Positions 37,808 through 47,179 of a DNA stretch of 64,000 bases are shown here, one piece after another. Each line of letters starts with the position of its first letter. Position 1 is the stretch's first letter. The stretch covers positions 83,354-147,353 of the forward strand of contig NZ_JADIKC010000010.1 in NCBI RefSeq assembly GCF_016905005.1, written 5' to 3'. A program made the position numbers and the translations under genes. The notes beneath the pieces were generated by a model. It worked only from the letters and a program-made list of their open reading frames with translations, was not told where the DNA came from and ran no database searches. The stretch is from Dyella kyungheensis. Lineage in GTDB: Bacteria; Pseudomonadota; Gammaproteobacteria; Xanthomonadales; Rhodanobacteraceae.

Positions 37808-38671
37808 ATGCTGAAGCGTCTGTCGTTCCTGTGTATCGCCCTGCTCGCGCTCGCCGCGTGCAGCAACAACAACGACAACGCCAGCCAGGCGCCGCAGCCC
37901 ACGCCGGCTCCTGCCGCCACGGCACCGGCCACGCCGCCGGCACCCGCAGCCACCACCGCGCCGGCAGCAGCCAGCACCGCAGCGCCGGCGGCCGCCAGCA
38001 CCACCGCACAGGCAGCACCGGCCGCTCCTGCCGCACCGGCCACGCCGTTCGTCGACGACGGCAAGTGGGTGGAAGGCAAGCACTACTTCCGCATCGAGCC
38101 GGCGCAGGCCAAGGTCAGCAACACCGACAAGATCGAAGTGACCGAAGTGTTTTCGTACGGCTGCCCGGCGTGCAACCAGTTCCATCCGACCATGAACAAG
38201 CTGGTGCAGGAACTGCCGTCCAACGCCGTCGTGGCGTATCTGCCGGCCTCGTTCATGCCGCAGGAAAACTGGCCGATGCTGCAGCGCGCGTTCCTCACCG
38301 CGCAGGCGCTCGGCGTGGCTGATCAGGCCAACGACGCGATGTACGACGCCGTGTGGAAGTCGCAGGAACTCAGCGCAATGCAGGGCGCGGGCCTGAAGCC
38401 CGCCTCGGCACTGCCCACCATCGACGACGCTGCCAAGGTGTATGCGAAGTTCGGCGCCGATCCGAAGGAATTCGCGGCGGTGGCCAACTCCTTCGCCATC
38501 AACACCAAGGTCAAGCGCGCCGACGAAATGCTCAAGGCCTACGGCGTGGAAGAGACGCCGACGCTGGTGGTCGACGGCAAGTACCGTTTCACCGCGCGTT
38601 CGGCCGGCGGTTACGACCAGGCAGTGGAACTCGCCAAGTGGCTGGTGTCCAAGGAAGCGGCGGGCAAGTAG
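37808..38671 (+). CDS. DsbA-like thiol:disulfide lipoprotein with CPAC site
   Basis: This is a 287-residue periplasmic thioredoxin-fold protein. The signal peptide ends in lipobox LAAC (Cys18), so it is tethered. A long Ala/Pro/Thr linker of about 50 residues (27-80) follows. The DsbA active site is FSYGCPACNQFHP with CPAC at 119-122. The cis-Pro loop is EETPTLVVDGKY. CPAC differs from the CPHC of E. coli DsbA. It lies between cytochrome c4 and a second paralogue, and a disulfide oxidase or related role is likely. Confidence 0.9.
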   Translation: MLKRLSFLCIALLALAACSNNNDNASQAPQPTPAPAATAPATPPAPAATTAPAAASTAAPAAASTTAQAAPAAPAAPATPFVDDGKWVEGKHYFRIEPAQAKVSNTDKIEVTEVFSYGCPACNQFHPTMNKLVQELPSNAVVAYLPASFMPQENWPMLQRAFLTAQALGVADQANDAMYDAVWKSQELSAMQGAGLKPASALPTIDDAAKVYAKFGADPKEFAAVANSFAINTKVKRADEMLKAYGVEETPTLVVDGKYRFTARSAGGYDQAVELAKWLVSKEAAGK

Positions 38672-38687
38672 AGGTAAAGAGTCAAGT

Positions 38688-38797
38688 CGCCCGCTGCGCG
38701 GGCTGTAAAGGGTTAATGGGAAGAGCGGCTAGCTGTGAGCTGCAAGCCCTTTCTTTTTCCCTTTACCATTTACCCTTTACAGCCCGCGCAGCGGGCG
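38688..38797. repeat. Long inverted repeat between the two dsbA paralogues
   Basis: Two 32-base arms (38688-38719 and 38766-38797) match with one change: CGCCCGCTGCGCGGGCTGTA continuing AAGGGTTAATGG, and its complement. The 46-bp centre contains GAGCGGCTAGCTGTGAGC and a CTTTCTTTTTCCC tract. It could fold into a long hairpin upstream of the second dsbA gene, or be a small mobile repeat. Confidence 0.8.
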
Positions 38798-38842
38798 GAT
38801 TCACTCTCGACCACCATCACGCCCTTCGAAGAGATCTCCTCA

Positions 38843-39499
38843 ATGTTCAAGCGTTTTGCTCCGCTGCGCGCGCTCAGCCTGATCGCCGGCCTGCTGCTGG
38901 CCACCGCGTGCACCGCCACCGGCTCCAGCGACGTCGCGCCGTACACCGACGGCGCCGAGTACGTGTCGCTGCCGGCACCGGCCCATCGCCTCAGCAATGA
39001 GGGCAAGGTCGAAGTGGTCGAGGTGTTTTCCTATGGCTGCATCCATTGCGCGCATTTCGCGCCCATCGCCGAGCAGATGCGCAAGCAGCTGCCCGCCGGT
39101 GTGACGTTCAAGCTGTTGCCGGCCGTCTTCAGCGACGAGTGGCTGCCGTTTGCCCGCGCCTACTACGCCGCCAAGAAACTGGGCGTGCTGGATCAGACCC
39201 ACCTGGAACTGTTTCACGCCAAGTTCGACGAGCACTATCCGATCTCCAACCTGGATGAGCTGGCCGATTTCTACGCCATGCACGGCGTGAAGCGTGATGA
39301 GTTCATGCGCATCGCCAGCTCCGACGAAGTGACCCAGCAGATCCGCAAGGATTCGGAGCTGGTGAAGCAATGGCAGGTCGACGGCACCCCGACCATCGTG
39401 GTCGACGGCAAGTACCGCTCTGCCAACGTGAAGACCCTGGCCGAACTGTCCGCCGTCACCCAGTGGCTGGCCAAGCGCGAGCTGGCTGGCGCCAAATAA
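38843..39499 (+). CDS. DsbA-like thiol:disulfide lipoprotein with CIHC site
   Basis: This is a 218-residue paralogue of the preceding gene. The signal peptide ends in lipobox ATAC (Cys23), and the linker is short. The active site is FSYGCIHCAHFAP with CIHC at 66-69. The cis-Pro loop is DGTPTIVVDGKY. Ile in place of Pro between the cysteines would shift redox behaviour relative to DsbA. The start at 38843 gives MFKRFAPLRALSL; the upstream in-frame region is the inverted repeat and is not coding. A terminator follows. Confidence 0.9.
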   Translation: MFKRFAPLRALSLIAGLLLATACTATGSSDVAPYTDGAEYVSLPAPAHRLSNEGKVEVVEVFSYGCIHCAHFAPIAEQMRKQLPAGVTFKLLPAVFSDEWLPFARAYYAAKKLGVLDQTHLELFHAKFDEHYPISNLDELADFYAMHGVKRDEFMRIASSDEVTQQIRKDSELVKQWQVDGTPTIVVDGKYRSANVKTLAELSAVTQWLAKRELAGAK

Positions 39500-39573
39500 G
39501 CCCCATCGTGGCCGCGGGGAACTTGCCCCGCGTTCACAACCGACCGGGCATCCTGAGGGTCTGACTTCAGTCT

Positions 39574-39605
39574 GATCGCCGCCGAGATGGCGGCGATCAC
39601 CCTTT
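39574..39605 (+). terminator. Terminator after the second dsbA paralogue
   Basis: GATCGCCGCC pairs with GGCGGCGATC over GAGAT, followed by ACCCTTTT. It closes the cytochrome c4/dsbA group. Confidence 0.88.
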
Positions 39606-39626
39606 TGCGACTACTCTCCCCGCCCG

Positions 39627-40436
39627 ATGAATCGCGCCGACCCGACTCCCGCCCGAGCCCCTGAACGCCGTTTGCGTCTGCTGAGCTGCAATATCCTGGC
39701 GGGCGCCAGCGTGCAGCGGTACCGCGAATACGTCACCCGCAGCATCAACGCCGTGCTGCCCGGCCGCAGCAAGCTCGACAACCTCGACCGGCTCGCCGAA
39801 GTGTTGCCGCAATTCGACGTGATCGGCCTGCAGGAAGCCGACGCCGGCAGCCTGCGTTCGGGCTTCCTCAACCAGACGCGCTATCTCGCCGAAGCAGCGG
39901 GCATGCCGTTCTGGAGTCATCAGCCGAATCGCCCGATGGCGCGGCTGGCGCACTCCTCCAATGGCCTGATCAGCCGTCTGGAACCGAGCAGCGTGCTCGA
40001 CTATCCGCTGCCCAGCCGCATCCCCGGCCGTGGCGCGTTGCTGGCCCGTTTCGGCGAAGGCGACGAGGCGTTGGCGGTGATGATCGCCCACCTCTCGCTC
40101 AGCGCACCTGCGCGTGCGAGGCAGTTGGGCTTCATCGCAGAGGTGTTGCAGGACTTTCCGCACGCGGTGCTGATGGGCGATCTCAACACCGAAGTGCGCA
40201 GTCCGGAAATGAAACATCTGTTCGCCAAGTCCAGCCTGGTGCCGCCGGATCAATCGACGCCCACCTTTCCCAGCTGGAAGCCGCGTCGGGCGCTGGATCA
40301 CATTCTCACCTCCGAGAAAATCCAGCTCGACAAGGTATGGGCGTTGCCGCAGGCGTTCTCCGACCATTTACCGATAGCGGCCGAGATTCGCCTGCCCAGC
40401 CATATCGCTCCACACCCGCACCGGATGCGCCGATGA
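39627..40436 (+). CDS. Endonuclease/exonuclease/phosphatase family protein
   Basis: This is a 269-residue EEP-fold hydrolase without a signal peptide. Family motifs are LLSCNILAG near the start, VIGLQEADAG with the metal-binding Glu (about 72), the AHLSL strand, the catalytic LMGDLNTEV (Asp-x-Asn) and, at the end, PRRALDHILTS and FSDHLPIAAEI with Asp-His pairs. Members cleave nucleic acids or phospholipid-like phosphodiesters; the substrate is not predictable. Its stop overlaps the next start by 4 bp (ATGA). Confidence 0.88.
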   Translation: MNRADPTPARAPERRLRLLSCNILAGASVQRYREYVTRSINAVLPGRSKLDNLDRLAEVLPQFDVIGLQEADAGSLRSGFLNQTRYLAEAAGMPFWSHQPNRPMARLAHSSNGLISRLEPSSVLDYPLPSRIPGRGALLARFGEGDEALAVMIAHLSLSAPARARQLGFIAEVLQDFPHAVLMGDLNTEVRSPEMKHLFAKSSLVPPDQSTPTFPSWKPRRALDHILTSEKIQLDKVWALPQAFSDHLPIAAEIRLPSHIAPHPHRMRR

Positions 40437-40882
40437 ATCGAGTTTTACGCCTTTCCCTGCCCTGGTTGACGCTGATCGTGATCGGCGTGTGCGCCTATGC
40501 GCTGCGCTATGGCCTGGTGGAATCGCCCGACGTCGCGCACCTGTGCGAGAACGGCCGCTCGTTCACCTGCGATATGCGGCACGCCACCGTGATGGGCTTC
40601 GTGCTGGCGCCCTTGAGGCTCAGCGCCAGCTACAGCTATCAGATGGGCATTTACGGTTGGGTGGCCTTGCTCGCCGCCGTGCTGGCGCTGTTCTGGAAGA
40701 AGCCGGCGACAGCATGGTTTTCCGCGGCGACCGGCATGGTCGCCGTCGTGTTGTATTGCTTTGCGCCCGGCGCGCTGGCGCTATTGGTGGGCTGCTTGCG
40801 GCTGGTGCGTCTGCAGTCGTCCGGCTCGACGCCATTCGATCATCACCGCACCGGCACTGGCCAGATTCAGAGCCAGCCATAG
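40433..40882 (+). CDS. Small hypothetical membrane protein
   Basis: This 149-residue protein has three or four membrane segments (about 8-26, 50-62, 70-88 and 98-122). A Cys pair lies in the first loop (HLCENGRSFTCDM), which would be periplasmic and may be disulfide-bonded. It is coupled to the EEP gene by an ATGA overlap. Its last 102 bases overlap the 3' end of the convergent GH17 gene, so its C-terminal SSGSTPFDHHRTG tail is encoded opposite the GH17 C-terminus. No family is recognised. Confidence 0.72.
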   Translation: MNRVLRLSLPWLTLIVIGVCAYALRYGLVESPDVAHLCENGRSFTCDMRHATVMGFVLAPLRLSASYSYQMGIYGWVALLAAVLALFWKKPATAWFSAATGMVAVVLYCFAPGALALLVGCLRLVRLQSSGSTPFDHHRTGTGQIQSQP

Positions 40883-42403
40883 CCAGGTGGTCGGATTGAG
40901 CCCGATCTCCTGCGCCACCACGACGGCGGCCAGCAGGGGCAGCAGGCAGGCCATAAAGCGCTCTTCGATGATCGGCACCACGCAATGGCCTGCCGATTCC
41001 ATCAGCGCGACGATGAAGAAGCCCACGGCGGGCGGCCAGAACAGGCCCAGCGGGAAATCGCGGTAGCGCCCGTCGAACACCAGCAACAGACCGTAGAAGG
41101 CCAGGCCAAACATCCATCCAAAACGCCAGCGCCGATCCGGCAGCTGGATCGGTGCGGTGCCTGCCAGCCGAGCGGCGATGCGCCGGGCCAGATAAATCGC
41201 GGTGAGCAACGACAATACGCAGAGCAGGCCGGTGAACACCCACTCCATCGCGTTGCGGCAGTCATAGATCATGCGTCGACCCTGCCACGCGATGGACATG
41301 GCTGCAGCAAAACCCGCGAGCACGAGCGCGATGCGACTGCGTGCATTGCCCAGCTCACGACGCCAGAGGCCGGCCAGCAAAAACAGCGCAGCGCCGGCCG
41401 CGCCCGCGTACCAGCCGACGATCCAGTTCGGTTCTTCGACCACCGGACCCTGCATGCCGAATTTGGGCCGCGCATCCACGTCGAAGATGCCCCAGTAGCC
41501 GCCGACCGTGCCTTCCTGATCGCGTTTCCACGGCTGGTCGAAGGCTTCGATCACGTTGTACGGCATGTCCACGCTGCCGGCGTAGACCAGGAATTCGCGC
41601 AGATAACGAGCCTCGTTGACCAGGCTCGCGCTGGCCTGCCGGCGCGGACGACCTTCGCTCGGCCAGCCGGTTTCGCCGATCATCACCTCACGGCCGGCGA
41701 AGCGCGCTTTCATCTGTGCATAGACGTCGGCCACGTGACGGATCGCATCCTGCGGCGGCACCGGTTCGTCTTCCCAGTACGGCAGGATGTGGATGGTGAG
41801 GTAGTCGACCGAGTCGGCCATCTGCGGATAGCGCAGCCAGAATTCCCACACGTCGGCATAGGTCACCGGCACGTGCGTGTCGTGAATCGCATCGCGCACC
41901 TGCTTGATGTAGCCCGCCAGCGCCATGGGCGACTGCTCGCCGCGCAACAGCACCTCGTTGCCCACGATCACACCGCGGATCACCTCAGGATGCGCCTTGG
42001 CGGTGGCGATGCCCATCGTCACTTCGCGCTCGTTGAGCTTCAGGTCACGGCCGAGCCAGATGCCCATCAGCACCTTCATGCCGTATTTCTGGGCGATTTC
42101 CGGCACGGCGTTCAAGCCGAAACCCTGCGAATAGGTGCGCACGCAATCGAAGCGTTCGGACAAGGCCTTCAAATCGGCGTCGATGCGCTCGGGACTGACG
42201 AACGCTTGCGGATCGAGCGGCGTTTCGCCCGGTTTGCGGAACGGCGCATAGGACACGCACGCAATGCGCGCCGACGGTGCGTCGGGCAGCGCCACCGGAC
42301 GTCCGATCTGCCACCACCAGAGCGCGCCGGCCACCACGGCCACCACGAGGATCAGCCATGCCAGCGGTGCAACACGGGAGGACGGCGAGGACGGGGGCGA
42401 CAT
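40781..42403 (-). CDS. Membrane-fused GH17 beta-1,3-glucanase/transglycosylase
   Basis: This is a 540-residue protein. An N-terminal anchor lies at about 12-31. A GH17 TIM-barrel domain (about 45-320) shows the acid/base Glu150 in VGNEVLLRGE and the nucleophile Glu244 in IGETGWPSEG. The C-terminal 200 residues have about seven membrane segments (from 333 on). GH17-type membrane proteins in proteobacteria remodel beta-1,3-glucans, usually beside an NdvB-like synthase; no GT2 synthase is fused or adjacent here. The start at 42403 has AGGA 5 bases upstream. Confidence 0.87.
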   Translation of the reverse strand: MSPPSSPSSRVAPLAWLILVVAVVAGALWWWQIGRPVALPDAPSARIACVSYAPFRKPGETPLDPQAFVSPERIDADLKALSERFDCVRTYSQGFGLNAVPEIAQKYGMKVLMGIWLGRDLKLNEREVTMGIATAKAHPEVIRGVIVGNEVLLRGEQSPMALAGYIKQVRDAIHDTHVPVTYADVWEFWLRYPQMADSVDYLTIHILPYWEDEPVPPQDAIRHVADVYAQMKARFAGREVMIGETGWPSEGRPRRQASASLVNEARYLREFLVYAGSVDMPYNVIEAFDQPWKRDQEGTVGGYWGIFDVDARPKFGMQGPVVEEPNWIVGWYAGAAGAALFLLAGLWRRELGNARSRIALVLAGFAAAMSIAWQGRRMIYDCRNAMEWVFTGLLCVLSLLTAIYLARRIAARLAGTAPIQLPDRRWRFGWMFGLAFYGLLLVFDGRYRDFPLGLFWPPAVGFFIVALMESAGHCVVPIIEERFMACLLPLLAAVVVAQEIGLNPTTWLWLALNLASAGAVMIEWRRAGRLQTHQPQAAHQ

Positions 42404-42608
42404 GCACTTCCTGGTATGCGCCGGACGCGGCGCCTCGTGGGTGGCGGATTCTAACAGGCGCCAGGACTTCGCCATGTCCGTCCAGAACCGCCCCCGGGTT
42501 TCACGTCACGCTCAGCGGGGGGTGGCCATGCTTGCGTGTCACGCGCTGCGCGCCGCCCCCGGCGGAACTGCGATCGTCATCGCGCGAGTCTTGGCACAAG
42601 GAGTAGTC

Positions 42609-44687
42609 ATGTCCCTGCACGCAGCACCGCGGCGAGTCGCCCGCCGCCTGCTCACCCTGGCGGCCGCCCTGTGGCTGATCGGCGCGGCTTCCGCCGCCGA
42701 GCCCAGCGAAGCGCAACGCACCGCATTCAAGCAAGCCTACGCCGCGGCCCAGCAGGGCGGCGACGGCTGGCGCTCGGCGGCCAGCGGTCTGCAGGACTAT
42801 CCGCTCTATCCGTATCTGGAAGCGGCCTCGCTCACCCACGACATCCGCCAGATCCAGCGTCCGCAGGTCGAGGATTATCTCAAGCGTTATCCCGCCCTCA
42901 TCCCCGCCAGCGACTTGCGTCGCGACTTCCTCACCGAACTCGCACGCCGGCAGGACTGGGACAATTTTCTCGCCATGTATCAGCCGGGTCTCGGCGATGC
43001 GCTGGCCTGCAACGCACTGCAGGCGCAGTTGAGCAAGGGTGCGCAGCTCGATTTCGATCGCGATCTCTCCGCGCTGTGGAGCAAATCCAAGCTGCCCAGC
43101 GCCTGCGATCCGGTATTGAGCGCAGCGCACGATCAAGGGCTGCTCACCGAAGCGCGCCTGTGGGATCGCATCGACCGCGCCGCCGATGCCGTGCAGCCGG
43201 GCACCATCAACGCGATCGCGGGTTGGCTGCCGGCCGAACAGGCGCAATCCGCACAGCGCATCGCTTCGGCCCTGAGCGATCCTGGTGCTGCCGTGGTGGC
43301 CGCCAATCAATGGCCCGATTCGCCGCGCAACCGGCAGGCTGCCACGCTGGCGCTGGAGCGTCTTGCGCGTCGCCAATCGGTCACGGCCGACATTGCCTGG
43401 CAGAAACTGCAGGACCGCTTCGCCTTCACGCCCGAGCAGCGCAATCGGGTGATGTATGCGCTCGCACTGTTCCATGCCACCGACTACGACGCCGACGCGC
43501 TGTCGCGTCTGATCGCCCTGCCGGCCTCGGCGCAGACGGATACCAGCCGCGAATGGCGCGTGCGCGCCGCACTCGCCCAGCAGGACTGGACCGCCGTGCT
43601 CGCGGCCATCGATGCGATGCCGGCCACGCAGCAGCAGGATGGCGAATGGCGCTGGTTCCGCGCCCGCGCATTGGCCGCCACCCACCGCGAGGCCGAGGCG
43701 CAGCGCACGCTCACCAGCCTGGCGGCCGAGCCCACCTTCTTCGGTTTCCTCGCCGCCGATCGCATCAACGCGCCGTATGGCATCTGTCCGATCGAGCTCA
43801 AAGGCAACCCGCAACGCGAGCGCGCCCTGCTCGCCAACCAGGGCCTGCTGCGCTCGTTCGAACTCTATGCCGTAGGCCTGCCGAAGCAGGCCCGGCGCGA
43901 ATGGACCCAGGCGCTCGACGGCGCCGATGCGGAAACACTGAAGCTCGCGGTGGATCTGGCCTATCGCCGGGGCTGGTACGACCGCGCGGTCTTCACCTTC
44001 AACACCGGCGATGCGCTGCGCTACTACGAGCAGCGCTTCCCGCTGGCCAGCCAGGACGGGCTGGTGCCGCAGGCGGAGCAGGCTGGCATCGATCCGTCGT
44101 GGGCGTACGCCATTCTTCGCGCGGAAAGCGCCTGGATGGCCGATGCGCGCTCAGGCGCCGATGCACGCGGCCTGATGCAGCTTCTTCCGTCGACGGCGGT
44201 ACTGGTGGCCAAGCGCAACGGCGTCACCTGGACCGGCGGCGACTCGCTCTACGATCCCGTGATCAACATCATCCTGGGTACGCGCTATCTCGCGCAGATG
44301 GCGGCCCGCTTCAACGGTGCGCCGTGGCTGGCCAGCGCGGCCTACAACGCCGGTCCGGGCAAGGTGGACCAGTGGCTGCAGGCGCGCGGCTCACTGCCGC
44401 CGGACCTGTTCGTCGCCACCATCCCGTACAAGGAAACGCGCGAGTACGTGGCGCGCGTGATGTCCTTCGCGGTGATCTACGACTGGCGCCAGCACGGCAA
44501 TGCCGTGACGCTGTCGCAGCGACTCACGCCCATTGGCCAGACCTACACCCTGCCGGACAGCCGCAGTGAGCGTAAGCTGGTGACCTGTCCGGCGGTGGCA
44601 CCACCCGCACCCGCAGAAGCCGGTTCGGCTGCGCCCGCCAGCAGCATGGCACCCCCCGCTGCAGCGAGCAGCAGCGGCACACATTGA
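42609..44687 (+). CDS. slt: Soluble lytic transglycosylase
   Basis: Slt cleaves the glycan strands of peptidoglycan in the periplasm, leaving 1,6-anhydro ends. The 692-residue precursor has a signal peptide (about 1-29, ending AASAA), then a long helical U-superhelix (about 35-470) and the catalytic SLT domain (about 485-640) with Glu506 in ILRAESAW, followed by GADARGLMQLLP and AAYNAGPGKV. The tail is Ala/Pro-rich. AAGGAG is 5 bases before the ATG. It overlaps or abuts the following dehydrogenase gene depending on its start. Confidence 0.94.
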   Translation: MSLHAAPRRVARRLLTLAAALWLIGAASAAEPSEAQRTAFKQAYAAAQQGGDGWRSAASGLQDYPLYPYLEAASLTHDIRQIQRPQVEDYLKRYPALIPASDLRRDFLTELARRQDWDNFLAMYQPGLGDALACNALQAQLSKGAQLDFDRDLSALWSKSKLPSACDPVLSAAHDQGLLTEARLWDRIDRAADAVQPGTINAIAGWLPAEQAQSAQRIASALSDPGAAVVAANQWPDSPRNRQAATLALERLARRQSVTADIAWQKLQDRFAFTPEQRNRVMYALALFHATDYDADALSRLIALPASAQTDTSREWRVRAALAQQDWTAVLAAIDAMPATQQQDGEWRWFRARALAATHREAEAQRTLTSLAAEPTFFGFLAADRINAPYGICPIELKGNPQRERALLANQGLLRSFELYAVGLPKQARREWTQALDGADAETLKLAVDLAYRRGWYDRAVFTFNTGDALRYYEQRFPLASQDGLVPQAEQAGIDPSWAYAILRAESAWMADARSGADARGLMQLLPSTAVLVAKRNGVTWTGGDSLYDPVINIILGTRYLAQMAARFNGAPWLASAAYNAGPGKVDQWLQARGSLPPDLFVATIPYKETREYVARVMSFAVIYDWRQHGNAVTLSQRLTPIGQTYTLPDSRSERKLVTCPAVAPPAPAEAGSAAPASSMAPPAAASSSGTH

Positions 44688-44701
44688 GGCGGAATCAGCC
44701 A

Positions 44702-45646
44702 GTGACATTGAAAGCCAAACAATTGGTCGTGCTCGGCGGCAGCGGTTTCGTCGGATCGCACCTGTTGCCGCGACTGGCCAAAGACGGCCATCGCATCCTG
44801 CTGCTCTCGCGCAATCGCGAGCAGCGGCGCGCACTGGGTGTGCTGCCCGGCGTGCGTATCCACAGCGTGGACGTGTATGACGCCAACGCGCTGCGCCGCC
44901 AGTTCGAAGGCGCGGACGCGGTGATCAACCTGGTCGGCATCCTCAACGCCTTCGGCAATCAGACCTTTCACCATGCGCATGTGGAACTGACCCAGCGCGT
45001 GCTCGGCGCCTGCCAGGCGGCGAACGTGGCGCGCCTGCATCACATGAGCGCGCTGAAAGCGGGCCAGGGCCTGTCGCAATACCTCAAGACCAAGGGCAAA
45101 GCGGAAGCGGCGGTGCGCAATTCCTCGCTGGACTGGACCATCTACCAACCCAGCGTGATGTTCGGCGCGGACGGCGGCATGGTGCAGCGTTTCGCCGGCC
45201 TGCTGCAGCAAATGCCGGCACTGCCGCTGGCGCGCGCTTCGTCGCGGATGGCGCCGACCTGGGTCGGCGATGTGGTCGAAGCGATGGCGCGTTGCATCGG
45301 CGACGACAAGCTCGGCATCGATCGCGGCTTCGAGCTGTACGGCCCCGATGTGTTCACGCTGGGCGAGATCGTGCAGCTGATCCGCGACACCATGGGCGTG
45401 CGCACACCCATCCTCCCGCTGCCTGACAGCCTCGGCCGCCTGCAGGCACAGGTGGCCCAGTTGCTGCCGGGCAAGCCCTTCTCTCTGGACAACTTCCATT
45501 CGCTGCGCACCGATTCGGTGGGCAAGTCGGATGGCTACGCAGCGCTCGAGATCAAGCCGCAACCGCTGGCCGCATGGCTGCCGGTGCTGTTGAACGTGCT
45601 TCCCCGCCAACGGCGACTGGATCACGCGCGCTCGTCCGGACGCTGA
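44702..45646 (+). CDS. NDUFA9-like atypical SDR (complex I-associated type)
   Basis: This is a 314-residue NAD(P)-binding protein of the atypical/extended SDR group that includes NDUFA9 and related nucleoside-diphosphate-sugar epimerase-like proteins. The Rossmann motif [10 protein letters not shown] is at about 12-21, [10 protein letters not shown] is the NAD-ring strand, and [12 protein letters not shown] is a family signature. The classic Tyr-xxx-Lys appears as YLKTKGK. I chose GTG at 44702; a TTG 18 bases earlier is also possible and would overlap slt by 4 bp. It is likely co-transcribed with slt. Its role is unknown. Confidence 0.82.
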   Translation: MTLKAKQLVVLGGSGFVGSHLLPRLAKDGHRILLLSRNREQRRALGVLPGVRIHSVDVYDANALRRQFEGADAVINLVGILNAFGNQTFHHAHVELTQRVLGACQAANVARLHHMSALKAGQGLSQYLKTKGKAEAAVRNSSLDWTIYQPSVMFGADGGMVQRFAGLLQQMPALPLARASSRMAPTWVGDVVEAMARCIGDDKLGIDRGFELYGPDVFTLGEIVQLIRDTMGVRTPILPLPDSLGRLQAQVAQLLPGKPFSLDNFHSLRTDSVGKSDGYAALEIKPQPLAAWLPVLLNVLPRQRRLDHARSSGR

Positions 45647-45681
45647 CTGGCGTCTGTGCGGGACGGTACTGGCCGTCCCCT

Positions 45682-45751
45682 TGTGGGAGCGCACTTGTGC
45701 GCGACGGCCCGGCGTCACGGCAAGGCCGTCGCGCACAAGTGCGCTCCCACA
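45682..45751. repeat. REP-type palindromic pair (type B)
   Basis: Left arm TGTGGGAGCGCACTTGTGCG plus CGACGGCC (45682-45709) pairs perfectly with GGCCGTCGCGCACAAGTGCG plus CTCCCACA (45724-45751) over 14 bp. It is the best-preserved type B pair in the window and sits 32 bp upstream of cca. Confidence 0.92.
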
Positions 45752-45783
45752 CAAACCTTCGGCTCTTCAGGCAAGATCAGCGC

Positions 45784-47013
45784 ATGCGCATCTACCTCGT
45801 CGGCGGCGCCGTCCGCGACAAACTGCTCTCACGCCCCGTGACCGATCACGATCACGTCGTGGTGGGCGCGCGCCCCGAGGACATGCTCGAACAAGGCTAT
45901 CGCCCGGTCGGCAAGGATTTCCCGGTCTTCCTGCATCCCAGGACCAACGAGGAATACGCACTCGCACGCACCGAGCGCAAGACCGGACACGGCTATCACG
46001 GCTTCGCCTTTCACGCCGATCCGTCGGTGACCCTGGAACAGGATCTGGCGCGGCGCGATCTCACCATCAACGCGATGGCCGAGGCCGAGGACGGCCAACT
46101 GGTCGATCCGTTCAACGGTGCGCGAGATCTGCAACAACGCCTGCTGCGGCATGTATCGCCCGCCTTCCTGGAAGATCCCGTGCGCCTGCTGCGCGTGGCG
46201 CGTTTCGCCGCGCGTTTCGCACCGCTGGGCTTCACCGTCGCGCCGGAAACCATGGCACTGATGCAGCAGATGGTGCGCGATGGCGAGGTCGATCACCTGG
46301 TGCCCGAACGCGTGTGGCAGGAAACGCGCAAGGCGCTGGGCGAAGCGCAGCCTTCGGCGTTCCTGCGCGTGCTGCGCGAATCGGGCGCGCTCGCCGTGCT
46401 GTTTCCGGAAGTGGATGCGCTGTATGGCGTGCCGCAGCGCGCGGAATTCCATCCGGAAGTCGATACCGGCGTGCACATCGAAATGGTGCTCGACATGGCC
46501 GCGCGCATCGCCCCCGGCAATGACGTGGTGGGCTTCTGCGCACTCACCCACGACCTGGGCAAGGCGCTTACGCCTGCCGACGTGCTGCCGCGTCATCTTG
46601 GCCACGAGCACGCCGGGGTTGCCCCGCTGCGGCAGCTCGTCGCGCGCCTGAGGGTGCCCACCGAACACGCCGCGCTGGCCGAGCTGGTATGCCGCGAGCA
46701 TCTCAACGTGCACCGCGCCTTCGAACTGAAGCCCTCGACGGTGCTGCGCCTGCTCACGTCGCTGGATGCGTTGCGCCGCCCTGAACGGCTGTCGCTGTTC
46801 CTCGCCGCCTGCGAGGCGGACAAGCGCGGCCGCCTGGGCCACCAGGACGACGCCTACCCTCAGGCGGCCTATCTACAGCGTGCCTGCACTGCGGCCGCGG
46901 CGGTCCGTTCCGAGTCGTTCGTGGCGCAGGGTCTGCAGGGCCCGGCCATTGGCGAAGCCATGACCGCAGCACGCGTGGCGGCCATCGCGGCGTTGCGGCC
47001 CTCCGCCGCCTGA
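45784..47013 (+). CDS. cca: Multifunctional CCA-adding tRNA nucleotidyltransferase
   Basis: This enzyme builds and repairs the 3' CCA of tRNAs. It has 409 residues, the long form with an HD domain. The nucleotidyltransferase core has [11 protein letters not shown], the metal pair Asp in [22 protein letters not shown] and [10 protein letters not shown]. The RNA-binding neck has [16 protein letters not shown]. The HD phosphohydrolase domain has [13 protein letters not shown] and [13 protein letters not shown], as in E. coli Cca. The ATG at 45784 gives the family start [12 protein letters not shown]. Confidence 0.96.
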   Translation: MRIYLVGGAVRDKLLSRPVTDHDHVVVGARPEDMLEQGYRPVGKDFPVFLHPRTNEEYALARTERKTGHGYHGFAFHADPSVTLEQDLARRDLTINAMAEAEDGQLVDPFNGARDLQQRLLRHVSPAFLEDPVRLLRVARFAARFAPLGFTVAPETMALMQQMVRDGEVDHLVPERVWQETRKALGEAQPSAFLRVLRESGALAVLFPEVDALYGVPQRAEFHPEVDTGVHIEMVLDMAARIAPGNDVVGFCALTHDLGKALTPADVLPRHLGHEHAGVAPLRQLVARLRVPTEHAALAELVCREHLNVHRAFELKPSTVLRLLTSLDALRRPERLSLFLAACEADKRGRLGHQDDAYPQAAYLQRACTAAAAVRSESFVAQGLQGPAIGEAMTAARVAAIAALRPSAA

Positions 47014-47083
47014 ATGCGGCCAGCCGGCAAAGCCAAATGAAAGCCTATCCAAAGTAAGGTAACCGGCTAGAAATCTGTCCGTT

Positions 47084-47113
47084 TGGTGCGACTGGGTGGG
47101 TCCGTGTATAAAC
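47084..47113 (+). promoter_or_regulatory. Candidate sigma-70 promoter of the LTA-synthase-like gene
   Basis: TTGGTG (47084-47089) and TATAAA (47108-47113) are 18 bases apart and lie 67 bp before the GTG start. The region is comparatively AT-rich for this genome. Confidence 0.45.
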
Positions 47114-47179
47114 GCGGACGCCCTCCAGCCCGCCCTATCTGCGGCCAGGCATTCGTTTCCAGCTTTTCCGGAGTCTTCC

